This document shows, piece by piece, positions 7,101-15,980 of a DNA stretch of 63,836 nucleotides; position 1 is the stretch's first letter; every line of letters starts with the position of its first letter. The notes under the pieces are model-generated. The model saw only the letters and a program-made list of their open reading frames with translations. It did not search any database and was not told the DNA's origin. This DNA is from an uncultured Pelagibacteraceae bacterium. GTDB lineage: Bacteria > Pseudomonadota > Alphaproteobacteria > Pelagibacterales > Pelagibacteraceae. A program made the translations under genes and the position numbers. The DNA lies in contig CACIRC010000005.1 of NCBI GenBank assembly GCA_902588895.1, positions 1-63,836 on the forward strand, in the 5' to 3' direction.

Positions 7101-7903
7101 TCAGCTAATGGTTTTAATAATTTTAAAATTTTTTTATGATTAGCTTTATTATTTGAAACAATAATATTTCCTCCAACAACAGGGTTTTTGTTACCCCATG
7201 TCGTTACTATTGCTCCTGCTGCTCTGACAATTGGCATAATCGGATGAATATCCCAAATCTTGTTCGCGCATTGTGCAACCATTTCAAGTCTACCTTCTGC
7301 TAATTGACAATAAGTCAATGCATCAAAACAAGGAAACTGCATTCTTTTTATAAATTTTTTAATTTTAGATTGCTGTCTTAAAGTTAAATGATTGTGAAAT
7401 GCAGCAGCTAATTTTGCATTCGTAAAATTTAATTTTGAGTTAACTTTAAGTTTTCTTTTTTTATTATTTTCAAAAACATATGCTGAATTTTTGTTCACAT
7501 TTAAATAATATTTTCTGATTTTAGGAAAATTTGCTAATCCTAAAATTGGTTCTCCATTGTAATTTAATGAAATGAGATTGCTCCAACTAGGATTACCTAC
7601 AACATATGATCTAGTTCCATCAATTGGATCAATTACCCAGGAAAATTCACTTTTAGTATTTTTATGACCATATTCCTCACCTATAATTTGGTGATTTGGG
7701 AATTTTTTTGAAATTTTAGATCTTATAAATTTTTCAAAGGCTTTATCTGATGTTGTTACAGGATCGTAACCTTTGCCTTTCATCTTGTTTGTTATCTTAA
7801 ATGGCTTATCTAACTTAACGTAGTAAAATCTTGTTAAATCTTTAGCAAGTTGATTTAAAAAGCTTGCATATATTGGATATTTTTTTGTATCAAATTTTTT
7901 CAC
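7097..7903 (-). CDS. hisN: Inositol-monophosphatase family phosphatase, probably histidinol-phosphatase
   Basis: A 268-residue Mg-dependent phosphatase. The metal motifs are all present: Gly-Glu-Glu-Tyr-Gly near 76-80, Asp-Pro-Ile-Asp-Gly-Thr-Arg-Ser-Tyr near 92-100, and Trp-Asp-Ile-His-Pro near 217-221. The Arg-Ser-Tyr variant and the length fit the HisN-type histidinol-phosphate phosphatases common in alphaproteobacteria, but inositol phosphatase or other phosphatase activity is not excluded. It overlaps DUF924 by four bases and diverges from the 2OG oxygenase gene across 67 bases. Confidence 0.75.
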   Translation of the reverse strand: MKKFDTKKYPIYASFLNQLAKDLTRFYYVKLDKPFKITNKMKGKGYDPVTTSDKAFEKFIRSKISKKFPNHQIIGEEYGHKNTKSEFSWVIDPIDGTRSYVVGNPSWSNLISLNYNGEPILGLANFPKIRKYYLNVNKNSAYVFENNKKRKLKVNSKLNFTNAKLAAAFHNHLTLRQQSKIKKFIKRMQFPCFDALTYCQLAEGRLEMVAQCANKIWDIHPIMPIVRAAGAIVTTWGNKNPVVGGNIIVSNNKANHKKILKLLKPLAE

Positions 7904-7970
7904 AATGAACTCTTACTATTTAATTTATGTTGATTAAAGTTAAATTTTAAATAATCCTTAGCTTACTATT

Positions 7971-9074
7971 ATGAAAATCGAGCTAGTTGAAAATAAGGTT
8001 TATTTTAATAATGGGTCTGAAAAAAAAGAAATTCACCCATTCTGGTTACGAGAAAGAGTTAATGGTGAGGAGTATTTAGATAAAGGAACTCAGCAAAGAC
8101 TTTTTGATCCTACCTTTTTAAGTAATGATATTTCAATAAATAAAGTAAACCTTAATGAAAAATACTTAGAGATTGATTTTAATGATGGTGTTAATTCAAA
8201 ATTAGAAATCGATAAAATTACTTCTGAATTTTCAAAAGAAGATATTGTAATAAAATCTATTGAAAAAACAAAATGGGACTCCTCTTTAAAAAATATTAAA
8301 AATTTTGAATACCAAGAAAATTTTTACGAAAGTAAAGAGATGCACGATCTACTTGTTTCGTTTTACAAATATGGTTTTGTAATAATTAAAAATATTCCAA
8401 CATCTAAAAATTATATTGTGGAATTTGCAAATTCTATAGGCAGTGTTCGAAGAACAAATTTTGGTGAATATTTTAATGTAAAATCTAAACCTGATCCAAA
8501 CGATCTTGCTTATACCTCATTGGCATTAGCGCCTCATACTGACAATCCTTACAGAAATCCTGTGCCATGTATTCAAATTTTACATTGTATAGAAAGTAAA
8601 GTTTCAGGAGGATTATCAACATTGGTAGACGGTTATACAGTTACTGAAGATTTAAAAAATCAATACCCAGAATTTTATAAAATTTTAACTGAAGTAAAAG
8701 TTAGATTTAGATTCATAGATAAAGAGGTAATTTTAGAAACTATCTCTCCTTTGATTGAACTAAACGAGGATAAGAGTTTCAAGCAGGTAAGATTTAGTCC
8801 TAGATTAGACTATGTTCCAGTTTTAGAAAAAGAAAAATTAGATCTTTACTACCAAGCAAGAAAAAAAATATCCGAAATGTATAATTCAGATAAATATAGA
8901 ATTGAATTCAAACTCGAGCCAAAAGACTTAATGATAATGGATAATCACAGACTTCTCCATGGAAGAACAGCTTATGAGACAAAAGAAGGTGAAAGATTTC
9001 TACAAGGTTGTTACATTGATTATGATAGTACCGAGGGAAAACTTAGACACTTAAAAAGAAAGTTTAATCTTTAA
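7971..9074 (+). CDS. Gamma-butyrobetaine hydroxylase-like Fe(II)/2-oxoglutarate oxygenase
   Basis: A 367-residue enzyme of the TauD/BBOX type. The N-terminal about 90 residues correspond to the DUF971-like domain (Phe-Trp-Leu-Arg-Glu) found in gamma-butyrobetaine and trimethyllysine hydroxylases. The catalytic core has His189-Thr-Asp191 and the distal His330 in His-Arg-Leu-Leu-His-Gly-Arg, whose Arg binds 2-oxoglutarate. The N-terminal domain lacks the Cys residues that bind zinc in typical BBOX proteins. The natural substrate is therefore uncertain; a trimethylamine compound would fit the osmolyte theme of the window. It converges with azoR, overlapping by 11 bases. Confidence 0.8.
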   Translation: MKIELVENKVYFNNGSEKKEIHPFWLRERVNGEEYLDKGTQQRLFDPTFLSNDISINKVNLNEKYLEIDFNDGVNSKLEIDKITSEFSKEDIVIKSIEKTKWDSSLKNIKNFEYQENFYESKEMHDLLVSFYKYGFVIIKNIPTSKNYIVEFANSIGSVRRTNFGEYFNVKSKPDPNDLAYTSLALAPHTDNPYRNPVPCIQILHCIESKVSGGLSTLVDGYTVTEDLKNQYPEFYKILTEVKVRFRFIDKEVILETISPLIELNEDKSFKQVRFSPRLDYVPVLEKEKLDLYYQARKKISEMYNSDKYRIEFKLEPKDLMIMDNHRLLHGRTAYETKEGERFLQGCYIDYDSTEGKLRHLKRKFNL

Positions 9075-9651
9075 ACAAATTTTCTATTTGAGCTTCAGCC
9101 TCTTTGATTGATTTTTCATAATCTAGTGCCATTTGATCTGCACTGATTATATCTACTTTTTCTATACCAAAGAAATTAAGAATAAATTTTAGCCAAGGAG
9201 TTAAAAAATCTTCTGAGCTATTTAATTTTGTTCCACCAGAAGTGATAACTAAATAAGCATGTTTGTTTTTTAACAATCCCTCTCTTCTACCATTTGGTTT
9301 AAATCTAAAAGTTTCACCTATACGAGCAGCTAAATCCGACCAAGCTTTAAGAGTTGCAGGAGGACCATAATTGTAAATTGGAGCCGAAATTATTATTACA
9401 TCACTTTCTTTCAATTCTTTTACAAGTTTGTCCGAAAGTTTGAACATTTTTTTATGCTCTTCTGTTTGATCTTTTTCATCTATGTTCATTCCAGATTCTG
9501 TAAGCCCACTTACAAAAAGCATCTCGTTATCTAAATCTCTATAAATTACTTCATCTCCTGGTTTTTTTATTTTATCTAAAAGTTTTTTTGCTAAAGCTCT
9601 TGAGGTTGAGCCTTTTTTTCTAGCACTAGAGTCTATTTGATAAATCTTCAT
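9064..9651 (-). CDS. azoR: FMN-dependent NADH-azoreductase/quinone reductase
   Basis: A 195-residue flavodoxin-like protein of the AcpD/AzoR family. It has the N-terminal Ser-Ser-Ala-Arg-x-x-x-Ser-x-Ser phosphate loop, the flavin motif Ala-Pro-Ile-Tyr-Asn-Tyr-Gly-Pro-Pro-Ala near residues 90-99, Leu-Lys-Ala-Trp-Ser-Asp next to it, and Thr-Ser-Gly-Gly near 137. Such enzymes reduce quinones and azo compounds with NADH. It is nine bases upstream of nothing on its own strand and follows ccdA by nine bases, so it ends the ppc-ccdA-azoR run. Confidence 0.88.
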   Translation of the reverse strand: MKIYQIDSSARKKGSTSRALAKKLLDKIKKPGDEVIYRDLDNEMLFVSGLTESGMNIDEKDQTEEHKKMFKLSDKLVKELKESDVIIISAPIYNYGPPATLKAWSDLAARIGETFRFKPNGRREGLLKNKHAYLVITSGGTKLNSSEDFLTPWLKFILNFFGIEKVDIISADQMALDYEKSIKEAEAQIENLFKD

Positions 9652-9660
9652 TAATACTTA

Positions 9661-10368
9661 TTATCCGAATTTTTGCATAAATGGAAAGATTTCAATTATA
9701 TAAAACCCTATTGCTTGTAATTGATTGGTTAAAATCAAAATACCTGTAACTAAAAGAGTTATTCCACCAATTTTTGATATTAAATTAATATTTTTCTTAA
9801 AATTTTTCGAAAATAATAAAAATCTTTGAATTAAATATCCAGATAAAACAAATGGAATAGCAAGACCTAATGAATATGAAATTAACAAGATTACAGCTCT
9901 TGATAAAGTTTCTTCAATAGATGCTAAAGCTAAAATCGAACCTAAAATTGGACCAATACATGGTGTCCAACCAAAACCAAAAGCAACACCAATCACATAT
10001 GGAAAAAGAATATTGCTTGATTTTTTTGCATCAAATCTTTTTTCTAAGTTTAAATATGGAATATTAATTATTCCAATTAATTGAAGAGAAAAAATTATTA
10101 TAATTATTCCAGCTGAAATTCTTAACACATCTGAATTTTGTAAAAGTGCCTGTCCTAAAAAAGAAGCTGATGCTCCTAAAACTACAAATACAGTTGAGAA
10201 CCCAAAGCAAAATAAAATTAATGGAAAAAAATTGATTTTTTTTTGATTTAAAATTTCTTGTAAAGATTGGCCAGAGATATAAGAAATATATCCAGGTATT
10301 AAAGGTAGAACACACGGAGACAAAAAGCTTATAAGTCCTGCCCCGAAAGCAATTAAGTATTCAAACAT
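9661..10368 (-). CDS. ccdA: Cytochrome c biogenesis protein CcdA (thiol electron carrier)
   Basis: A 235-residue membrane protein with six transmembrane helices that carries electrons from cytoplasmic thioredoxin to periplasmic thiol proteins. The two redox Cys are in Leu-Ser-Pro-Cys-Val-Leu-Pro-Leu-Ile-Pro-Gly-Tyr (residue 19, helix 1) and Gly-Trp-Thr-Pro-Cys-Ile-Gly-Pro (helix 4). The length matches the short CcdA form rather than the longer DsbD. Its ATG is directly adjacent to the stop of ppc. CcdA would serve haem c maturation, for example for the cytochrome c' at 27557. Confidence 0.93.
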   Translation of the reverse strand: MFEYLIAFGAGLISFLSPCVLPLIPGYISYISGQSLQEILNQKKINFFPLILFCFGFSTVFVVLGASASFLGQALLQNSDVLRISAGIIIIIFSLQLIGIINIPYLNLEKRFDAKKSSNILFPYVIGVAFGFGWTPCIGPILGSILALASIEETLSRAVILLISYSLGLAIPFVLSGYLIQRFLLFSKNFKKNINLISKIGGITLLVTGILILTNQLQAIGFYIIEIFPFMQKFG

Positions 10369-13059
10369 TTATCCAGTATTTTTCATTGCTGCAGAAATTC
10401 CTGCAATCGATGTCATCAAAGCATCTTCAAGAAATTTTTTATCTAAATTTTTATATTTTTTATTTGTTAATTTATTCATTACATTTGCCTGAAGTATGTT
10501 TAACATTTCAGTATAATTATTTCTTATAAATAAAGACTTTCTAAATTCTTTTCTCTCTTTTACCACTTCTTTAGGAGTAATTTTATTATGCAATTTGACC
10601 AATGCCTCAAATTGAAATCTTAATTTTTTACCAATTCTCTTTAATGAGACATCAGCTAAATTATTTTCGTAAATAATTGATATTTTTGGATCCACCTTGG
10701 AAATAACCATGTCTAAAATATCCATAGTTGATACAAAGTAAGGCCAATTTCTTTCCATGTCAGTCATTGTTCTTTTGAATTTTTTGATGGATCCATATCT
10801 CAATGCCTCAGTTGTTCCAAGCCAAGCAGGTAACATTAATCTAATTTGTGTCCATGCAAAAACCCAAGGGATTGCTCTTAAACTTTGGATGTTATCAACA
10901 TTCTTTCTTTTGGTTGGTCTTGAACCAATCGCAAGTTTTCCAAGTGATTTATGAGGTGTAACGGTTTTGAAGTAACGAATAAAATCCTCACTTTGATTTA
11001 AGTATTTTCTATATGAGGATGTTGAAATTTCTGACATTTTTTGAATCAAATCACGCCAATTTGATTTTGATCTTGGCGGTGGATTTAAAGAAGCATCCAT
11101 TACAGAACCGATATAACTACAAAGGTTATATTCAGCTAAAGGTTTGTATCCATACTTTTGTTGAATCACCTCACCTTGATCAGTAATTCTTATTTTGCCA
11201 TTAACTGTTCCTGAAGGTTGTGATTTTAAAGTAGCCTGAATAGGTCCGCCTCCTCTTCCTGGAGATCCACCTCTACCATGGAAGAAAACAAGGTCTATTT
11301 TATATTTTTTAGCTAAACTTCTAAGATCCTCTTGAAGTTTATATTGATGCCAACTCGCAGATAATTTTCCAGCATCTTTACTAGAGTCGGAATATCCAAT
11401 CATTACTTCCTGCTTTGAATTAATCATTTTTCTATACCATGAAAGTTTAAATAAATTTGTCATTACACCATTAGCATTTTTTAAATCATCCAAAGTTTCA
11501 AAAAGTGGCACAACTCTTAATAAATTTTTATTTTGTGCCTGCATTTGTAAAAAATAAACAGATAAAATATCAGATGCTTTTGAAGTCATTGATATTACAT
11601 AAGCACCTAGGCACTCAATTGGTGTTTTTGCTAACTGTTTGAAAGTATTCCAAACTTCTTTATTTTCTTTATCATTTATTTTTATTTTATCGATAAAAAA
11701 TTTTTTTTCTTTTATAGATTTATTTAATAATTTTATTTTTTCTGTTTCAGTTAAAGAAGAATATTTTATATTTTTTTTCTTTTTAAAAATTTCATTTAAA
11801 AGTTTTTCATGTCTATCTGCCTCTTGTCTTATATCTAATCTTGCTAAATTAATTCCAAAACACCTCACTCTTCTCATTAAATCTAATAAGTCTGCGTTTG
11901 CAATATGCTCTCCTCTGTTTGCTTTTAAGGAGTTTCTTACTTCTCTTAATGGAAGAGTTATTTCGTTTTTATTTTGAATCAATTTTTTTTCATCTAAAAA
12001 TACATTTTTATTTAAATGATTTTCAATTAATTGATGAGTTAGTCTTACCTTGTCCCTAATTGGTCTCAAATAAACTCTATAAGGTTCATAACTGTTTCCT
12101 GTTGCTTTTTTAATTTTGGTAGAGCATTCTTCCATTGATAAATCTTGTATCAATTTAGTAAGTTCTCTCTCATACAATTTTGCAGCTTGCCATCTAGAAA
12201 ATAATATTACTTTCTTTGTTACTTCAGCTGTTACATTAGGATTTCCATCTCTGTCTCCGCCCATCCATGATCCAAATTGAATTGGATTGAAATCACGCGG
12301 CAAATCTTTTTTTAAACTTTTTCTGAATATGTCGTTAAGCCTTTTGTAAACTTTAGGTATGGTGTCCCATAGACTATCCTCAATAACGGCTAAACCCCAC
12401 CTCGCTTCATCTAATGGAGATGGTTTAGTCCTTTTCAGCTCATCTGTTTTCCATATTATTGCAATTTCCGAGTAAAGCTTTCTATCTAATTCAATTATCT
12501 TTGATGGATATTTTTTATAGAGATGCCTTTGCTCCATAATGTCAATTAAATTGGCATATTTTTGAATTAAAGTTCTTCTTTTTACTTCAGTAGGATGAGC
12601 AGTGAGGACAATACCTATGTCAAGTTTTGTAGCTTGATCGTAAATTTTTTTATCTGAAATTTTTTTATTTTTAAATAAACTTTCAATTATATCTTCAATA
12701 AAAAAATTTTGATTTTTACTTTTAAAATATGGATTTTCAAATTCATTTAATTTTCTAGATGCATCTAATGATTCAGCTAGATTCATTAAATTTAAAATAT
12801 GTGAAAATGCTCTTGTTAATTTAAACGTATTTTTGGGAGAAAGTTTTTTTACTTCTTTAGAAATTTGAGAAAAAGTTCTATTTTTATTTTTATCGGATAG
12901 AGTGCTTTTTGATAATAATCTGAATTTTTCAACAATTTCAAAAAAAACTGAACCTTCTTGATCTTTAATTACTCTTCCAAGAAAAGTTCCTAATAATCTA
13001 ATATCTTCTCTTAAAAGCTTTGTTGGTATTCGTTCATAGTAAAGATCTCTTTTCTTCAT
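10369..13059 (-). CDS. ppc: Phosphoenolpyruvate carboxylase
   Basis: An 896-residue enzyme that carboxylates PEP to oxaloacetate, refilling the TCA cycle. Catalytic signatures are Leu-Thr-Ala-His-Pro-Thr-Glu near residue 153, Val-Met-Ile-Gly-Tyr-Ser-Asp-Ser-Ser-Lys-Asp-Ala-Gly in the middle, and Phe-Phe-His-Gly-Arg-Gly-Gly-Ser-x-Gly-Arg-Gly-Gly-Gly-Pro. It ends Met-Lys-Asn-Thr-Gly, the classic C-terminus needed for activity and allosteric control. The start lies 26 bases inside the end of the SMP-30 gene. It is the chosen start because it gives the usual N-terminus before Leu-Arg-Glu-Asp-Ile-Arg-Leu-Leu-Gly. Confidence 0.97.
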   Translation of the reverse strand: MKKRDLYYERIPTKLLREDIRLLGTFLGRVIKDQEGSVFFEIVEKFRLLSKSTLSDKNKNRTFSQISKEVKKLSPKNTFKLTRAFSHILNLMNLAESLDASRKLNEFENPYFKSKNQNFFIEDIIESLFKNKKISDKKIYDQATKLDIGIVLTAHPTEVKRRTLIQKYANLIDIMEQRHLYKKYPSKIIELDRKLYSEIAIIWKTDELKRTKPSPLDEARWGLAVIEDSLWDTIPKVYKRLNDIFRKSLKKDLPRDFNPIQFGSWMGGDRDGNPNVTAEVTKKVILFSRWQAAKLYERELTKLIQDLSMEECSTKIKKATGNSYEPYRVYLRPIRDKVRLTHQLIENHLNKNVFLDEKKLIQNKNEITLPLREVRNSLKANRGEHIANADLLDLMRRVRCFGINLARLDIRQEADRHEKLLNEIFKKKKNIKYSSLTETEKIKLLNKSIKEKKFFIDKIKINDKENKEVWNTFKQLAKTPIECLGAYVISMTSKASDILSVYFLQMQAQNKNLLRVVPLFETLDDLKNANGVMTNLFKLSWYRKMINSKQEVMIGYSDSSKDAGKLSASWHQYKLQEDLRSLAKKYKIDLVFFHGRGGSPGRGGGPIQATLKSQPSGTVNGKIRITDQGEVIQQKYGYKPLAEYNLCSYIGSVMDASLNPPPRSKSNWRDLIQKMSEISTSSYRKYLNQSEDFIRYFKTVTPHKSLGKLAIGSRPTKRKNVDNIQSLRAIPWVFAWTQIRLMLPAWLGTTEALRYGSIKKFKRTMTDMERNWPYFVSTMDILDMVISKVDPKISIIYENNLADVSLKRIGKKLRFQFEALVKLHNKITPKEVVKERKEFRKSLFIRNNYTEMLNILQANVMNKLTNKKYKNLDKKFLEDALMTSIAGISAAMKNTG

Positions 13060-13945
13060 TACTTATAATAAATTTTTTTTGTAAAACTCCTCTAGCATTT
13101 GTTTTTACACTAAAAAAGAATCCTGAATATCTAAATTTTCGCAGATCTGCTTTGTTCATTCCTTTTGTTGCTGTTGAAATGAAGAGTTCTTGATTATTTT
13201 TACCTCCAAATGCACAATTAGTAATGTTTTTTGCAGGAAACTTAATTCTGTGAATCAATTTTGCTCTGTTATTAAATACTGAAACACATGCACCATGAAA
13301 ATGCGCAACCCACAGATTTTTATTTTTATCTAAAGTCATCCCATCAGGAACTCCTTCATGTAAAGAAAATTTCTTAAATATATTTTTACTAACTATTTTA
13401 TTATTTTTATTTATCTTAATTTTATAGATGGTTTTTTTTGGACTATCTGTATGGTAAAAATTATACTGATCAATAAATGCTGGACCATTTGTGATTCTAT
13501 AGTTTTTATCCACTCTAGTTAATTTAAGATCTTTATTTAATTTATATAAAGATCCTTTTTCAATTTTTCTCTCTAAATTATCCATGGTACCAAACCAAAG
13601 ATTTCCAGTAGGATCTGTTTTACCATCGTTTATTCTATTTAACTTTATTTTGGGTTCTATGGGTATTGATTTTAAAACTTTTTTTGATTTTAAATTTTGA
13701 ATTCTTAATTCACCTTGTAATCCTAAAATGAATATATGATCTTTTATATGAGCAATGAAACCTACTTCTTTATTAACTTTAAAGATTTTCTTTTTTTTAT
13801 TTTTAATATTTAAAGAACAAATTTTCTTTTTTTTTATATCAACAAAATAAATTGAATTATGCTCTTTAACCCAAAGTGTTCCTTCACCTAAAGTGCATCT
13901 TATTTTCCAAATTGCTTTTGGTTCTGTAGTTTTGATTTTATTCAT
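13034..13945 (-). CDS. SMP-30/gluconolactonase family lactonase
   Basis: A 303-residue six-bladed beta propeller that should hydrolyse a sugar lactone. The metal ligands are visible: Glu in Leu-Gly-Glu-Gly-Thr-Leu-Trp near residue 20, Asn in Arg-Ile-Asn-Asp-Gly-Lys-Thr-Asp-Pro, Asn in Ile-Thr-Asn-Gly-Pro-Ala, and Asp in Val-Pro-Asp-Gly-Met. It overlaps the upstream enolase-superfamily gene by eight bases and ppc by 26. Its position after dehydratase, hydrolase and SDR genes suggests it opens the lactone of the sugar acid that the locus degrades. Confidence 0.88.
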   Translation of the reverse strand: MNKIKTTEPKAIWKIRCTLGEGTLWVKEHNSIYFVDIKKKKICSLNIKNKKKKIFKVNKEVGFIAHIKDHIFILGLQGELRIQNLKSKKVLKSIPIEPKIKLNRINDGKTDPTGNLWFGTMDNLERKIEKGSLYKLNKDLKLTRVDKNYRITNGPAFIDQYNFYHTDSPKKTIYKIKINKNNKIVSKNIFKKFSLHEGVPDGMTLDKNKNLWVAHFHGACVSVFNNRAKLIHRIKFPAKNITNCAFGGKNNQELFISTATKGMNKADLRKFRYSGFFFSVKTNARGVLQKKFIISNEEKRSLL

Positions 13946-15110
13946 TTACCTCAAACTCTTTAATAAAGTCTTCATTTGGGTTTATACCAATACCTACATT
14001 GTCTGTCACTGATGCAAAACCGTCATTGTTTTTAACTTGGTCTAAAATTGAAAATTCTTCCTTTGGCAAATCTGTGATAAAAATATTTTTTTCTGTTGTA
14101 TCAAACTCGAGCATTGATTTTGATGGAAATAGTCCGCCTGGCATATCTGGTTGTGCTGTCAACAAATGAAGATTAACTGCAATACTAACTGCAGAGCCCC
14201 ATACATGATTAATTACTGGTATAAAATTTGCTTGCGCTAATGCTGCAACTTTTAAATACTCCGTAATTCCACCAAGTCCACAAACCTCTGGTTGAGCTAT
14301 ATCAATACATTCATTTGATATTAATTTATTCCAGCCATATTTAGTAAATTCAGCTTCTCCTCCTGCAATGCTAGTAGAGATTTTTTGTTTTAATTCTCTG
14401 TAACCCTCATAATCTTCAGGAGCCACAGGTTCTTCAAACCAATAAATATCTAGTTCATCTAAGCCTTTTCCAAAATAAAGAGCGTCTTTCAAATTATAAG
14501 CGTGATTGGCATCAACCATTAATTTAAAATCTTTTCCAACAGTGTCTCTTACAGCTTGAACTAAGTTTAAATCCTCTTTTGGACCTAATCCAACTTTCAT
14601 TTTCATAGCTTTAAAATTTTTTGATTTTATTTGTTTAGACTCTTCTTTGAACAAGGCGATCAATTCATCAACTGATTTTTTTTGTAACATCATTCCATAA
14701 CCATAAACAGGAACGTCATTATTACATTTACCACCAACAAGTTGATAAAGAGGAGCATTTGTTTTCTTTCCAAGAATGTCCCATAAAGCAATATCTACAC
14801 CTGATAATGCTTGAATGGGCATGCCCTTTTGACCACTATCTCTTAAAAGATTGTATACTTTTTGCCATATGTATTCTTTGTTTAAAGGGTCTTCTCCAAT
14901 TACTAAAGGCTGAATAACCTTTTCAATAATAAACTTGTTCGCTAAAGCTATATTTCCAGGACCAAAACATTCACCCCAACCTGTTATTCCTTCGTCCGTT
15001 TGGACTTCAACAAGATGGGCTGTACGATGTTTATAATACTGTTGTGAATAACCAAGCTCTTTTTCTAACTCATATCTAAGTACATGACTTTTAATAGAAG
15101 TTATTTTCAC
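13938..15110 (-). CDS. Mandelate racemase/enolase superfamily sugar-acid enzyme
   Basis: A 390-residue enolase-superfamily enzyme. It has the Lys-x-Lys base (Met-Lys-Met-Lys-Val-Gly) near residue 172, metal ligands in Val-Asp-Ala-Asn-His-Ala-Tyr, Phe-Glu-Glu-Pro-Val and Ala-Gly-Gly-Glu-Ala, and the second base in Asn-His-Val-Trp-Gly-Ser-Ala. The sequence style, including Gly-Trp-Gly-Glu-Cys-x-Gly-Pro and Leu-Ser-Gly-Val-Asp-Ile-Ala-Leu-Trp-Asp, closely follows galactarolactone cycloisomerase and other acid-sugar dehydratases. Exact substrate is open. It is six bases after the FAH-family gene and overlaps the lactonase gene. Confidence 0.88.
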   Translation of the reverse strand: MKITSIKSHVLRYELEKELGYSQQYYKHRTAHLVEVQTDEGITGWGECFGPGNIALANKFIIEKVIQPLVIGEDPLNKEYIWQKVYNLLRDSGQKGMPIQALSGVDIALWDILGKKTNAPLYQLVGGKCNNDVPVYGYGMMLQKKSVDELIALFKEESKQIKSKNFKAMKMKVGLGPKEDLNLVQAVRDTVGKDFKLMVDANHAYNLKDALYFGKGLDELDIYWFEEPVAPEDYEGYRELKQKISTSIAGGEAEFTKYGWNKLISNECIDIAQPEVCGLGGITEYLKVAALAQANFIPVINHVWGSAVSIAVNLHLLTAQPDMPGGLFPSKSMLEFDTTEKNIFITDLPKEEFSILDQVKNNDGFASVTDNVGIGINPNEDFIKEFEVNE

Positions 15111-15116
15111 AATTAA

Positions 15117-15959
15117 TTATAAAGCAACTACCTTAGAGTTTTGCTCTCCTAAATTTTCGATTGATAATTTCATAGTATCACCCGCTTTTAAGAATTGTTG
15201 AGGTTTCATTCCCATACCAACTCCTGGAGGTGTTCCGGTTGTAATTATATCACCTGCTTGAAGAGACATATATTTACTCAAATAAGAGACAATCACATCA
15301 ACGTTAAATATCATTGTGCTTGTATTACCTGTTTGCATTCTTTTTCCATTAACATCTAAACTCATCTTTAAATTGTTAACGTCTGCAATTTCATCTTTAG
15401 TAACAAAGTAAGGGCCAATTGGTCCATAAGTGTCATGAGATTTTCCTTTTACCCATTGACCCATTTTTTCAATTTGCCATTCTCTTTCACTTACATCATT
15501 AACCAAACAATAACCTAATATATGATCTTGAGCTTGGCTTTCAGAGATATGTTTTGTTTCTTTTCCTATAATAATTCCAAGTTCAACTTCCCAGTCTAAT
15601 TTTTTAGATCCAGAAACTATTTCAACGTCATCATTAGGTCCAACTATACAACTAGTAGCTTTCATAAAAACTATTGGTTCAGAAGGAACATCAGCTCCAG
15701 TTTCAGCAGCATGATCAGAATAATTTAATCCAATAGCTACAAATTTACCTGGCTGAGTAATACAAGATCCTATTCGATCACTTGCTGATAATTCTGGTAA
15801 AGAGGATAAATCTGCACTTTGTAATTTAGAAATAGTCTCAAAATTTAAATGATCTGGATTTAAATCTTTAACGTGAGAACTGATATCTCTTATTTTACCA
15901 TCCTTATCTAATACAGCTGGTTTTTCGCTTCCTTTATTTCCTACTCTTAATAATTTCAT
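15117..15959 (-). CDS. Fumarylacetoacetate hydrolase family protein (2,4-diketo-3-deoxy sugar acid hydrolase type)
   Basis: A 280-residue FAH-fold enzyme. The motifs are Gly-Leu-Asn-Tyr-x-Asp-His-Ala near 80, Leu-Asp-Trp-Glu-Val-Glu-Leu-Gly (the Glu-x-Glu metal ligands) near 123, Asn-Asp-Val-Ser-Glu-Arg, Lys-Ser-His-Asp-Thr-Tyr-Gly-Pro, and Thr-Gly-Thr-Pro-Pro-Gly-Val-Gly. The form matches enzymes that cleave 2,4-diketo-3-deoxy acids in the non-phosphorylating L-fucose and L-rhamnose routes, though ureidoglycolate-type annotations are common for it. Placement between an SDR and an acid-sugar dehydratase supports the sugar-acid reading. Confidence 0.87.
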   Translation of the reverse strand: MKLLRVGNKGSEKPAVLDKDGKIRDISSHVKDLNPDHLNFETISKLQSADLSSLPELSASDRIGSCITQPGKFVAIGLNYSDHAAETGADVPSEPIVFMKATSCIVGPNDDVEIVSGSKKLDWEVELGIIIGKETKHISESQAQDHILGYCLVNDVSEREWQIEKMGQWVKGKSHDTYGPIGPYFVTKDEIADVNNLKMSLDVNGKRMQTGNTSTMIFNVDVIVSYLSKYMSLQAGDIITTGTPPGVGMGMKPQQFLKAGDTMKLSIENLGEQNSKVVAL

Positions 15960-15980
15960 ATTTATCCTTTTGTTATTTAA

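Noticed and set aside
11639..11977. 112-codon plus-strand frame antisense to ppc
   Set aside because: Low-complexity Phe/Leu/Ser-rich reading of an AT-rich coding strand, with no ribosome binding site or family features.
13034..13059. Possible frameshift or gene fusion at the SMP-30/ppc overlap
   Set aside because: Both proteins have complete, family-typical ends; a 26-base overlap is unusual but needs no error to explain it.
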